64,000 nucleotides of DNA from the NCBI GenBank assembly GCA_029207755.1, contig JARCOQ010000005.1, positions 56,419,449-56,483,448 on the forward strand, read 5' to 3'. Of this stretch, positions 11,401 to 22,720 are shown piece after piece. Under the pieces are notes generated by a model. The model had not been told where the DNA came from and ran no database searches. It saw nothing but the letters and a program-made list of their open reading frames with translations. Position numbers and translations under genes: made by a program. This DNA comes from Chamaea fasciata. Its lineage: Eukaryota; Chordata; Aves; Passeriformes; Sylviidae. Position 1 is the first letter of the stretch. Every line of letters starts with the position of its first letter.

Positions 11401-13884
11401 AAAGAACAAAAAATAAGAGTCAATTTAATCCCAGTGGTAAACTCCTAGCATACTCTTCAGTCTGATTTCTTTCCTAGATGAATATAATACACAATGGTGG
11501 TACAAACGCTTAAGAGTGAATTTTGGATTATGGAGAAAAGCTCTGAAGAGCAGGTTTGTTGGGCCCTAGAGAAATTCTGGCTTTTGGATGTAAAGGGAAC
11601 TTTGAAACACCTGTATAAATGACTGTGAAAGAGCTAATAAGTGGAGTCAGATTTTTGGCATGAAAACTAAGATTTCACTTTGCTTTTTGTTTGTTTTTTT
11701 TTTGCTTTGTTTTTAATATATTCTGATATTTGTCAACTTTCTTGAGGGATATAAATAACATTCTCATCCTTTGCCATTATGCCATGAAGTATATGTGGGA
11801 TGGAGACACATTATATGGCTGTCACTTAAAATGTTTTTCCAAAATTCTTTGTTTCCAATAGGTGTAAAATTAACCTGGCTTTATTACCTTATTTGAAACA
11901 CCTGCACAATGTTGGATAATGTCTCCTCTGCCCTGGGAATTGGTTTGGTTTTTTGTTGTATTATTTTTTTTTTTTCAGTTAGCAGATGCTCCCTCTGCTT
12001 GTTTTGGAGCTGGAAAAGATAACACAACATAGGACCTACATAAACAGAGAAAATTACTCTTTCAACGTTTCTTGGCAGCAGTTGTAGATTAGATGCACAT
12101 GAATGTCCCCTCACAGATGTAGAGGTGATATTAAACTGAGAAGTCATGTGATACCAATTAAATACATATGTCAGCTGGCTTCTCTTCAGTAATTTATTTT
12201 TTTCTGAGGGTATTCCAGCATCTCAAAAAAATTAAATACTGACACTAAATAAAAAATAATCATCTTGGCAGAATAATGCTTCCTCTCCTACTGTGATTTT
12301 TTTTTTTTTTATACCAGGTAGTTAAGATGTTCTAGAATGGTCATCATTTTGTGCTTCATCCTTTGGACTAAATGATAGGATGTGGTGAAAGTCAGGTAAC
12401 TTGCATCCATGCAAAGCTTAGGATGGGAGTTGTGTGTGGGAAGTCACCCTCTTGCCCTGTGGGAAAAACTCTCTCCTACAGCTTTCAGAAAGTCTGAGAT
12501 AAGACTTAAGTTATTTTTAGATATGAGAGCTATTTTTATATCCTTTTTTTATTTTCTTTTCCCCCCAGTTTTAACAGCTCCCTCTGAGCCCTCTGTGGTT
12601 GGGGTGGTTGTAACTAAGGCACCTGGTGCTTGTGCTGAAAAAAATGAGTAACACAGTTCTAGCAGCACTTTGGAAAGCTCTTTGTGTTGTTCTAAAAAGA
12701 CCTTTTTTATCGTGGAGCACACAGAGAATATATGATAGTATAAAGTTTTGGAAGTAGTCTATGAAGTCTACTTCATATGGAACAGTGATACTGTGCAGTT
12801 TGTGATGTTGTCACTTGAAGTCCTGTGATGTGCATATTTCTATCTGTAGTGTGCTGTTTCCTGCCACTTTTCCTTCCTCTCTGCCATCTCCTCACTGTTG
12901 CCAGGCCAAGCCTTGGGTGCCTGTGCAGTCACCTGGATCAGAGAGCTGATTCCCCTTCATAAGGACCCACAGAGGGGAAAAAACACTCCTTATTATTCTT
13001 CTGAATCAGTTTCCCAGCCCAGGTTATTGGAGAGGCCCACAGTGCATGTGTTGTGCAGTGGGGCAGTGGTGTGAGAGCAGGGTAGGTGGCTTTGCTGTGC
13101 CAGGACAGGTCTGCTTGTACATGTGGATCTCTGAATTGGTGTTGTTTTGCCATCTCTGCACACAGTTTTTCACTGGCATGTCTAATCAGATGAACAAGGG
13201 AAAAGGCATAAAGACCCGTACCTGAATGTGACAGTTTTAAATGAAATGAAATGTTGAGCCCACATAATGGAACCACTTTCAGTAAAGGATTACAGCCACT
13301 TACTCCCCCCAAACCAAGATATTTACTTTCATGCCTATGAGCCAGTAGGACAAAAAAAGAAGTCAATTTAGCCTTCTGTGTAACCTCTGCCAGGCAGACA
13401 ATTAATTTAATCTTCTCCTTGAAGCTATGTCTGTTCCACACTTTCCTTTTTGACTAATAAATATGAAGGGACATGTTTACTTGAGGTGTTTTCCAGTCCA
13501 TATCCTCCAACCTTCACAGGGGGCAAAGCCACGGAGCCTTTTAGGGCAAGGCACTGCCCTCACTCCAGCATCACATCCTTCCTCTGTGCCATGAGCAAAA
13601 GGCTGCTGAAGGTTGCAGAACAGGAACTCCACCCTGTAGATCTTGCATGTGTCTGGGTTGTTAGTAGCTAATCTGTGTCTTGTAGGTCACCAGGAGACTT
13701 GGTCCCTAAATCTGAGTTGTGCTTAGGATAAACTCCTGACAAAACCTGTAGATATTCCATACTGTCTGTTTTCTATTGGGAGTCATCTGAACTATTTTTC
13801 TCTGGTGAGTGATATTGAAACAAGCTCTACCTGATTTAACTTCATGGTATTCTTGCTGTCTGCAGTGTTTCTCACTAAAGCTTT
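8461..13884. other. Noncoding stretch, no gene recognised
   Basis: No recognisable exon or repeat family. T tracts of ten or more occur at 11,363-11,376, 11,694-11,703, 11,964-11,975 and 12,297-12,310. The 167-codon minus-strand frame at 12,938-13,441 is among the longest in the window. It has no domain, signal peptide or membrane pattern I can name and no splice context, so I treat it as chance. Confidence 0.65.
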
Positions 13885-14005
13885 AGCATTATGTATATGT
13901 GTATCTATTAAACATAGATACATTTGTATCTATGTTTAATAGATACAAATATATCTACTAAACATAGCATTATGTCAGCATTATGTATATGTGTATCTAT
14001 TAAAC
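13885..14005. repeat. Local array of inverted and direct repeats (cruciform-capable)
   Basis: A perfect 23-base inverted repeat has arms at 13,900-13,922 and 13,925-13,947, separated by two T. The core unit TATCTATTAAACATA occurs at 13,902-13,916, inverted within the right arm, again at 13,952-13,966 with one change, and truncated at 13,994-14,005. A 29-base direct repeat links 13,885-13,913 with 13,977-14,005. The word AGCATTATG occurs at 13,885, 13,966 and 13,977. The array looks like successive local duplications, one of them inverted. It carries no transposase gene and no flanking target duplication that I can see. Confidence 0.93.
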
Positions 14006-15209
14006 CTTTGTGTACACGTATGTATTTGTTAATATTGCACACGTGTATGCAAATGTAAGTGGAGGGACAATGTGCAATAAAAGATCAGATTGTGCATCCA
14101 GAAGAGGATTTGCTCGATGTTCTGTATTTTATTGCACTCTATAGATTTTTAAGCTATTGCTGAGAGGTGCTAAAGCCCTGAGCCTGATTTAGGCACCTTC
14201 TAAAACTGCTGTAAGCAGCTTGGCAATCTTTGCCACCATCCTCATCCTCTCTTTGGTGTTCTTTTTATAGCTTTGAATAAAGAGGAAAATAACTGTAATA
14301 AAAGTCATTATAGCTTCCTCTTCTCCCTCCTCTGGCTGCAAACCTGTTGAGGCTCAAGGGCTGTATGGGGGTTTTTTTTCCTAACCTGTGACTGATTGTT
14401 TGCACCCTTGAGGTACATAAGGCTTTGCATCTTCCCAGGAGAATTCCCACAAAATGTAGGGAATCCTTACCCCAGAAGTCCCACAACTCTGTGTGAGAGG
14501 ATTTTCCATCTGGTAAGCTCAAGATCACGTGGAGATCCCTGACACAATGTGTATGGCAGTGCAGGTGAGTTCCTGTGTGCACTGAGGCAGTTTGGTCAGT
14601 TGCATTCCTCCATCCATTTTAAGATTCTTGCTCTCTTTCTCTTGTCTCTGCCTCTTTTATAAAAGGCACAAAAAAATTTATGGCTTCTTTAGAAGGCCAT
14701 TTAAAATGTTAGTTTAGGATTTTTCCTTTTTAAGTGTACACCTGTTCTGCCTGTTGTTTCATGTTTATTGTCTTTTTGAGATTTTTCAAATCTGAGTTAC
14801 AGATTTTTCATTGACTGTTTTATTGGCACGTGGATATTTGACATTGAAACAATAACTATATCAATGTATTAATGGGAGAGTTAAGAGTGAAGAACATGTA
14901 TGAAGGGATCAAGAGGCAATCAGTGCATCTATACAGCCTTTTGTAGAGTCAAGTGGGCTTGCTCTTCCTATCCCTAAAGCTTTCTTGGAGCTGTGTTTGG
15001 GCTGAGCATGGGGCTGGGGGAGAAAGTAGCATATACCTAGGAAAGATTATTTAGGCACATGCAGGGAAAGGAGGAAATGTGGGGACAGAGTTAATCTTGT
15101 TCTGTTGCGTTTTGTTTTCTGGAGAATTCATAGCCAAGTTGCAGGTAACCAAAGAAAACTTTTCCTGCTTTTGAGGCTTGTTTTTTTACTTTCACTGGTA
15201 AAGTGAAGG
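14006..15209. other. Noncoding stretch, no gene recognised
   Basis: No recognisable gene or repeat. A consensus-like splice donor (GCAG then GTGAGT, after 14,564) is present. The nearest upstream acceptor-like AG would give a segment with stops in every frame. The 105-codon minus-strand frame at 14,265-14,582 is unremarkable. Confidence 0.6.
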
Positions 15210-15232
15210 TTAACTCCATTACCTGGAGTTAA
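15210..15232. repeat. Short perfect inverted repeat
   Basis: TTAACTCCA at 15,210-15,218 is followed by a 5-base spacer and the exact inverse TGGAGTTAA at 15,224-15,232. Flanking AGGT on the left and ACCT on the right extend the symmetry imperfectly. It is a possible small hairpin or a paired protein-binding site. Its function is unknown. Confidence 0.8.
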
Positions 15233-16138
15233 TGTTACCTTTGCTCTCTGGTAAAGAGGTCTGCTGGCTCACAGGAAGGCAGAGGCTGGAAGGGTTGGTG
15301 CTGAGCAGGCAGGTGTGTTTTCACAGCAGCAGAACTGGACATGGTGCAGGCTGTAAAGGTTTGTGAGGCTTTCACCTTAGAGGCAGCAATGAGCTCCATT
15401 TGCTAATTGTGAAACAGAATTCAGGTTTCTGTATGGAGGGGAAATGGCTCTAAGACAATGTCAATTTGGGATTTAGTACCATTACAGTAGCTTAAAATAA
15501 CAATGCATAATCAAAGCAAATGTGCACCCATTTGTCCAGCGCTGATCTTGAGGAATAAAAGTTGTTCTGCAAAATCTTTGGAACCACCATATTCTAAAAC
15601 TACTTTTGCTGGATGAAATTTGAAAGATGTACAAGTCTGCTTCCTTTTGCTTTTGCATAGCTGTCTTTCTACGTACTGATGAGCTATTTATACACAAGGT
15701 CTTTGTTCCCTATTTGCTGCTGGTTTGTATTAGCTCCCTGGATCTTCACAATCTCAGATAAGAAAAGTGCTGGCCTTAAAAAAGAAAAGGTTTCTCCACA
15801 GTATGTGTGCAGTTTTAGAGCTTTGGATTGTGCATGTGATCCTGGGCTTTAATCAGAACTGATTAGAGATGCCTTTAATGCTGTGCCACACTGCAGCACA
15901 AGGTTTTATGGCAGGTGTGCAGTGAGAAGAGCATCACTTGCTATCTTGGAGAAACACAGCCCGCCCTGTGTTCTCAAGTATTTCCACCTCATGTTGCTGC
16001 CCAAATTCTTGTCGTTTGTCCTGGTCCCTGTGCGAATCTCTGTGTGAAATGGAAGCTGTGTCTGCTTGGATGCATGTCTGGTGAGTTGTCTGAACAGGAG
16101 GAATAAAATCTTTTTGAAACCAGTTGTTTTTGGAGCCT
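15233..16138. other. Noncoding stretch, no gene recognised
   Basis: No gene or repeat recognised. Small overlapping frames near 15,906-16,247 on both strands are interrupted by stops outside a short core and belong to no family I know. Confidence 0.6.
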
Positions 16139-16372
16139 CGAGCCACTGCTGATGGGAAAGGCAGGGGTCGAATTTACTAGCGTTTTGCTCAGGGTCCTGG
16201 GTGTGACTGCTCCGGCCCCAGCACAAATGCGGTGCGATGAGCCCCATTTCCGGCTATTGTTGGTTAGCCCGGCGTTTTACCTGGTTTGAATCATTCCAAA
16301 GCACCACGAGATGGCAGTGCACTTGCTCTGCTGCAGGCAACGCGCGAAACCTCTTCCGAAGGGAAAATCGGT
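16139..16372. promoter_or_regulatory. CpG cluster, candidate regulatory element
   Basis: I count 15 CpG dinucleotides in about 233 bases, against near absence in neighbouring sequence. CpG retention usually means the DNA is unmethylated in the germ line, under selection, or recently inserted. No repeat consensus is recognised here. A CTCF motif lies inside at 16,304-16,318. No TATA box or convincing first exon is seen, so a promoter is less likely than an insulator or enhancer. It is too short for a classical CpG island. Confidence 0.5.
16304..16318 (+). promoter_or_regulatory. CTCF binding motif (near consensus)
   Basis: CCACGAGATGGCAGT matches the CTCF core CCASYAGRKGGCRSY at 14 of 15 positions; the exception, position 5, is one of the more tolerant ones. 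It sits in the middle of the CpG cluster and contains a CpG itself, so binding could be methylation-sensitive. CTCF motifs of this quality are frequent enough that occupancy needs data. Confidence 0.55.
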
Positions 16373-17339
16373 GCACTCCACTCATAGGGACTGCCCATGT
16401 ACCCCATGCCCACAGTACTGCTGCTTCAGAGTCAAGTGAAAACCGATCATCTTGCTTGCCCTGAAAGCTAGTAATGAATCTGTCCCTGGCAGGGCTGGTT
16501 GTGCTCTGTTATTCTGCTGGGGTACTGGTAGAGAGGAGGGCAGGATTTGCAGAGGGAAATTGAGAGGTGGCAAAGCTTGCTTTGAGTATTTGTTTCATGT
16601 ACTGCCAGGCCATCCTGGCTAGAGAGGAGGTGTTCTCTTCCTTCAGCACTCTTGGTTCCAGGGCTGCCACAGCAACATACAATGTCTTCTCAATAGATGT
16701 TTTGGAAAGTTTTCTGCAGTCTCCTTTTGAAGGGGATTTGTGCTCCTTTCTTTGTGTTCTTGCAACCCTTTAATAATGACTTAAGTTGTTCTTTCCTTCC
16801 CTGCCCCTTTCTGACAGGCATTTTTAATTGCTCCTTGTCTCTTTGAGTTTCTTTGCTATTTCTGGTATTAATTGATTTCACTTTACAGTCCCTTTAGCCG
16901 GAACCATAACAAGGAGTCCCAGGGTGACTTTTGAGATGTGCTATTTTGCATGACAAGTGCAAAGCTTCAGTCTTTGTCCTGTTCCCAGTCAAAGATGACT
17001 TTGCCAGTGGAGCAAACTGGGGCCAATGCCCATTGCTGAATACAACTTTGGAGCGCCACAAGTTTAACAGCAGAGCAGGGAGATGACCAAGTGGTGCCTT
17101 GCTGCTCTGCCATGTGTGTGCCCTGCCATGCCATCTGTTAGCACTACCTAGGGCTAATCTGTTTAATTTTCAGGCCATCTAATTGCATGACTGTATTACG
17201 TCTGGAAAAAGTAGGTCCCTTGATTTTTAATACAGGTCAACTCATTTTTGCTATTCTGAAACAAGTTTAAAGTCAAGAACTGGCCTCCAGGTTCCTGGGA
17301 AACAAAAAGTTGAATTTGGGCTCACTAATCCCTTGTGAG
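16373..17339. other. Noncoding stretch, no gene recognised
   Basis: Short chance frames only (under 80 codons). No repeat or exon signal recognised. Confidence 0.6.
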
Positions 17340-17440
17340 GATAATGAGATTTTATCCAATTCCCACAAAGATAGAGGTACAAAATTATGTGATTAGCTCA
17401 GGGGCATCCAGAGAACTAGTACTGAAACTGTGAATCCTTT
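17340..17440 (-). repeat. Possible MIR-like ancient SINE fragment
   Basis: Read on the minus strand this resembles the central part of an amniote MIR. On the + strand the order is GGATAATGAGATTTTATCC, then GTGATTAGCTCAGGGGCATC, then CAGAGAACTAGTACTG. That parallels the inverse consensus 'cagatgaggaaactgagg', 'gtgacttgcccaaggtcac', 'cagagctgg'. Divergence is high and the call is tentative. Confidence 0.35.
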
Positions 17441-17632
17441 TTGTCTTGTGCTTAGTTCTTTAAGAAAGGTATCCCTTTAAGGGGAGTACCATCCATATTA
17501 AAAATGATCTGCACACACTTTACAGATGCTCATGGTAAATGCACCGACATGAAGTATGATGGTCACAATGGTCACACTCTTACCTTCAATTCAGGAGCTA
17601 ACTCCCTCTTCTGTGCTCCTTCTTCTCTCTCT

Positions 17633-17663
<31 letters not shown>

Positions 17664-18044
17664 GTCTTTTCCCTTATCCTATGTTCCATCTCCTCATCTC
17701 TTTATGGTTTTTGTCTTTCAACACCTGTCTTAAGTCTTCTCTTCATCTTTGGTCTCCTTCTCTTCCACTACTTATGTTCTCCTTTCATGAAGATGGTCAC
17801 CCAAGGGCCGTGAGCAGTGGGAGCATCTCCCAGACTGGATCACTTTGAGAGCATCTGCTTTCTCTCATTTTTTCTACACTCTCCTCCTGTTCTGGCAATA
17901 GCAGCGTGATCGGAAGTCTGAACCTTCATCAGAGGGGTAGCAGTTACAGTTTAGGCTGCCTGATGTATTTATGGGGTAAAGCTGGGAGAGCAGGCCACAG
18001 AGTGACAGGAATTCAGTGTCCCAATGAAGAGAAACAACTGCTGT
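17441..18044. repeat. Noncoding stretch with a 28-base T tract
   Basis: The stretch contains an uninterrupted run of 28 T at 17,636-17,663, followed by pyrimidine-rich sequence to about 17,800. The two frames reading through it (17,504-17,848 and 17,556-17,813) code for phenylalanine runs and are artefacts of that composition. No gene recognised. Confidence 0.85.
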
Positions 18045-18135
18045 ACTTTGGAGCTAAGGAAACGGAGTCCCATATAGTTTAGGCATTTCACACAATCTCA
18101 TAAAACAAACCAATTGTAGAGCTGGAAGGAGCAGT
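18045..18135 (-). repeat. Possible MIR-like ancient SINE fragment
   Basis: On the + strand the string GGAGCTAAGGAAACGGAGTC, then TTTAGGCATTTCACACAATC, then TGTAGAGCTGGAAGG follows the inverse MIR order: 'gaggaaactgagg', 'ttaagtgacttgcccaaggtcac', 'gcagagctggga'. The element would therefore lie on the minus strand. It is degraded, and the assignment comes from a remembered consensus. Confidence 0.45.
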
Positions 18136-21100
18136 TAAAAGCGAGTGTGACAGCATGGCTGTGATAAGATGGCAGTTGATCCCTAGCCCCCAGTTCTGGA
18201 ATATGGCACTTGATATTTTTGCCCTAGACACACCAAAACCTTGGAAGAGCTTCTGGAAAAGTTACCTATCTTCTTTCTATTCTTTCTTGCTTTTTCATTC
18301 CTCACAACAAGCTCTGTTTATGAATCTTTATCTCAGGCAGGGTTTGCTTCACAGCACTGTTTGGCCAGGCTCAATCAGAGCAGTAAATAGCTGTTTTCCA
18401 AGAGGTTCCTTGTAGTCCAGCTGCAGTTTGTTGGATTTATTCTGTTTCAGTATGTTGTCCATTTAGCTCCTGTGCTGTGTAGTCCCCATTGTGGAGATGT
18501 CTCTGGTTTGGCATTCTTTCAGGATATGTTACTTCTTGAGCCCAGTGGTTGGAATATACCTGACAACCTGTGCTTGGCATTAGGCCCACCCAGCAGCGTG
18601 GGGTGCTTTGCACAAGCAGCATTTCCCTCAAAGCCAGAATTATGAATCCATAGTGAACCAGGCTGTCCAGAGGTGACCCAGGGAGAGGACAGGCTGGATG
18701 AGATGGCAGCTTATTTGATTTTCTCAAGAAATGGTGAGGAACTCTTCCATCCTGCCCCTACCTCTGCTTTTGCAATGCCTTTTAGGAGCTTCCTGGCTCT
18801 GCACATCCAGGCCCTTCCTTGCCATGCCTTATTCAGTGACATCTTCTAGCCCTCTGCTGCCAGCCTGGTCCCCTTCCTGGCAGTCTGCTCCAGCAGCCCC
18901 AAAACAGATCAGATCCTTTGCTCTAAAGGGCCATCACAATAAGCAGAGTTCTGCTGGTTCAGGCTGTTTGGGAAGCCAGGCAGGGGACAGTGAGAGCTGG
19001 GATGACAACTGCTCTGAGATGTTGTGTTTTCTAATAACAAAAAATCACAGCACTCACCTTTGCTCCTACTCCACTCCTGGCATGAGTGGAGCAGAATCCC
19101 TGCTCCCTGGAGACTTTGCCTTCCCTGATCCTGCCCTTTCTCTGCCCAATATGCAAGAGTGGAGTGATGGCCAGTCCTGCCCTTTCGTTCTCTTCAGCCC
19201 TTTCTAGCAGCAGAGAGTGAAAAGAGATTTGCTGGGGGAGAAGACTTTGTGGTAGAAGTGGGTTGGAAGAAGAAAGTTAGGGGTTTCAGGTTAAACTAAA
19301 AAAAATGTGCCGTGTCCCAGAGGATGAGGAGAGGGCCAAGAAAGAGCAGAATATATACAAATAAAGGGATTTCCTAAAACTCTTTTCTTCTTGGCCCCTT
19401 GTTTCACCATATCGAAAGAGCTTTCATCTCATTCCCAGCCTTCTTCATCCCTCTGGTATCCACTGCTTCTCACTCCCCAAGCCCAAACTTTCTCAGTTGC
19501 TGCTCAAAATGTACATTTTACCTACCGTGTCAAAAATCTTTGAAGGAGCTCTGTCCTGTTGTATGTCCCAACATGAGTCTTTCTATTCTGTGCTGCACGT
19601 CTGTGGTTCATCAGAGAGATGTGATTTTTAGACAATTGTACTCATGGACTTGCTGCCTCTACTAAATGCTGAGCTGTGTGTAAGGTCTCTGGTGGTGAAA
19701 GCAAGGTCATTAGCAACCTGCAGTTCAGAAAAGATAAAACTTATTTAAACTTGTGCCTAAGGTTGTAATGCTAGGAAAGCAAGACAGATCCAAACCAAAA
19801 AGCTTCCTTTCATTGGTTTAAGGCTTGAGAAAGTGCTTCCTGCATTGCAGACAAAAAGCAAGCATTCATGAAGAAGCAATTATAATGATTTTGGGAAGCA
19901 GTGATAGCCTAAATCCTATGTTGCAGCATAGATAGTACTTTTTTACCATCTGGTCAAGTTTTGCAGCAGAAAATGTAATATCTGTCATCTTGGGTGATAT
20001 TAGCCTTTTGACATCTCTTGATGTTGGCAATTCTGTGTCCTTCCTTTGCAGTGCTGCTTTTTGACTGTCCTACAAACCTTTTGGGTCCACTGTCAATGGA
20101 ATGTTCAAGCTTGCCCGTGATAGTTCAAAGCAGTTCTGAAATGATGAGAAATATAAATTCTGATCTTCCTGAAGGACACTGGTGCATGTCCAGAGTCCAG
20201 CCTGTGTCAGGATCAAGTACACGAACCCGTGGGCCAGCAGCAGGTTATAACTGATTTATACAACTGAAGAGGCAGAATCTTTAAAAATGGATTACTCTCC
20301 TTCAAATACTGATGTTAGAAGGTAAAGAAAATAATCAGACTTCTTCACACAGCTGAACCCACACATAACTACAACTGGTAATTCCCCAAACTTTTTAAGA
20401 ACCTGATTGCAATCCCATTCACTAATGACTGTTAGAGTTTCCCTGGCTTTAAACTTATGATAAATAACCTTTCACACTTTCTCAAGTCATTATAACATCT
20501 TCCAGAAAATAACCAGGCTTCACATGTAAGAGATCAGCCAGAAAATACCTTGTAAAATGTAAATGCATTTTAAAAAATCACAGTTCATAAAACAATAAGA
20601 AACAGAACTCAAAACTGAGGTTGTTTTCCCTTTACATATCACCTTCAGGGTTCTGAGCTGTGATGAAAGGTACTTTTTCCCTCTTAAAAGGAATGTGCTT
20701 ATTCCATGGGCAGAATGCAATTTATGAACTCCTTAGCTATTTATTTCCTGGGGCTTGGATTGAACCAGATCATATTTGTTCTCCAGTTTCACACCCTTGA
20801 TTTTTTCAAAGGAAGTCACTGTTCTTCCTATCTGTGATGAAAATTATGAAAATGAGTCATCAGTTTCCACCTGAGTGTACAGGCAACCATACAGCCACAG
20901 CTTGTAGACATGTCAGGAGGTGTCTTGCTGATGTACAGATCTAATGGCTGATGGCTATTTCAGTGACAACGTCAAGAGTCACTGTGCTGGTGGTCTGCAG
21001 TTGGTGCAGTAAAGGGGTAAATATACAGATGCTTTTTTGTCTTTTTTTTTTCCTTCCCCTTTCCCTCTGTAATGAGGTGTGGAAGTTGTTTATTTCAGCT

Positions 21101-22394
21101 AGTATATCAGGATTACCTGGTACTCCAGGGAGAAATTTTCCTACACACAGGCCAGCTTTAAATATTCCTTAATTTTGGTCCTGTTTGTGAAACTGTCCCC
21201 TGTGATGGCTGACAGAACAAGCATGAGAGCAGTTATAAGAGCTGCAAAATTTGTGGGTGGTGCTTTGCTTTGTTGTGTCGAGTACATTAGTACTTAGTTC
21301 CAAGGTAGATTAATATTGTACTTTGTGACTGGTGCCTGAGAAAAGATCACTGCTTGTTTGTCCCAAGATGTTATCCTTGTTTTATGGGTGAATAAATGCT
21401 TTGTTGTCATTTAGCAATGTTAACTATTGCTTAAGTCAAAATGTCTTCGTTGTATGATTTTACAAGCCTTTGAATATTTTATAAAGCGTTTTTGTTGGTA
21501 CACAAATAAAGAGAAAGTGATGCTTAAAAAATTAAATAATGATTCACTTTAAGAATTGAGTCTTTCAGTCTAGGCTAGTAATTTCTGTAAGGGACTTTGC
21601 ACCTGTAATGGCTTTGAAATTGTCACAAGAAAACCTTTTAGTGAAATTGTATTTTATAAAAGATCCATTAGCCCAGTATCTTTCCTTTGGTCAAAAGAAG
21701 GGTTTTGCGAGTGATAATAGCTCTCAAAAGTATATGCCTTTCTTACATCAGGTTCTGTTTTAGGGAATTAGGTTTCGAGACACTGGCAATTTGCTGAACA
21801 TTTTGATGTTCCTCATCTTTGAAAAGTGCCTGTTACACCAGCAGATGTCAAAATCCATAGATTCTATTTATTGCCCTTTACAAAGCACTTATTACTATGA
21901 TATTCAGAGACTGTACATGGAGTAAAAAACATCAGGGAGGCTTTCTTGAAGGGGTTGATGTCCTTGTTATGCTGGCATCTTACAATGTGAAGTGCTGTGT
22001 AACTGTGAGAAATGGACAGAGGTAGAAAGAAAATCTTTGCAGGAAAATGTAAAATATAGCTGCTTAAAACTGAGAAACCCAGGGCTGTAACTGCACCAAA
22101 TATTGCTGGGGCAATACCCGTGCTGTGACTTGTAGTTGCACCCTATGGCTTAATTTCCTCTGGCCCCAGTTCCTGTGTCCCTGGCAGGTATCCCCACCTT
22201 TTTTGCAGAGAAAGGCATGCTAATACTGGATCCACTTCCCCCTGTCATACTGCTCCTTCAAGTGAAAGGAGTACTGGTGTTGTGTCCAGCATGGAGGGAA
22301 AGGGTTTGGTTTGTCCTTGGGGGAATAACTGCCTGGTTGGCCCAGGCTGGGCCATGTTCCTCCTCCTGTTTGGTGACTGGATGCTCTGGGTGAG
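18136..22394. other. Noncoding stretch, no gene recognised
   Basis: No recognisable exon. The 158-codon frame at 18,731-19,207 has biased composition (serine, leucine, proline) and no family resemblance. AT-rich sequence with polyadenylation-like hexamers is common between 19,900 and 22,100. No repeat family was recognised before the CR1 fragment. Confidence 0.65.
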
Positions 22395-22720
22395 CACCCA
22401 GCTGGATAAACACACCATGCACTGGGTGAGCACTGCCTCATGAGTTGGGCACCAAGGGTTACTGTGAATGGGGACCTGTCACCAGTGGGGCTCCAGGGCT
22501 CCATCCTCCGCCCTGTGCTCTTCAACATCTTCATTAATGACTTGAATGCGGGACTGCAAGAGATACTGAGCAAGTTTGCTGACAGTCCAAAAATGGGAGG
22601 AACTATGGATTCCCTGGGGATCAAGGAGGCCCTGCAGAGAGCCCTTGACAATTTAGGGAACTTGGCAATCACTGATCAGATGAAGTTCAGCAAGGAAAAG
22701 TGCCAGATTCTGCACATTCC
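22395..22720 (+). mobile_element. CR1-type LINE fragment, dead reverse transcriptase
   Basis: The + strand encodes a reverse-transcriptase scrap. A peptide like LDKHTMHWVSTAS (from 22,402) is followed in another frame by VTVNGDLSP, then GSILRPVLFNIFINDLN, then KFADSPKMGG and MKFSKEKCQILHI. In avian CR1 (chicken repeat 1, a non-LTR retrotransposon) this region carries the fingers and palm, with the catalytic F-A-D-D motif. Here the motif reads F-A-D-S, so the second aspartate is lost. A stop at 22,441 and a frame change separate the two parts, and neither the endonuclease nor the 3' end is present. The copy is old, internal and inactive. It is unlikely to be part of a host gene. Confidence 0.88.

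Noticed and set aside
12938..13441. 167-codon minus-strand open frame
   Set aside because: No recognisable domain, signal peptide or membrane segment. Length is within chance expectation for 64 kb in six frames.
18731..19207. 158-codon open frame with a possible hydrophobic N-terminus
   Set aside because: It could pass as a signal peptide, but composition is serine/proline biased and no cysteine pattern or domain follows.
22220..22672. 150-codon minus-strand open frame
   Set aside because: It is largely antisense to the CR1 reverse-transcriptase fragment and carries no independent signal.
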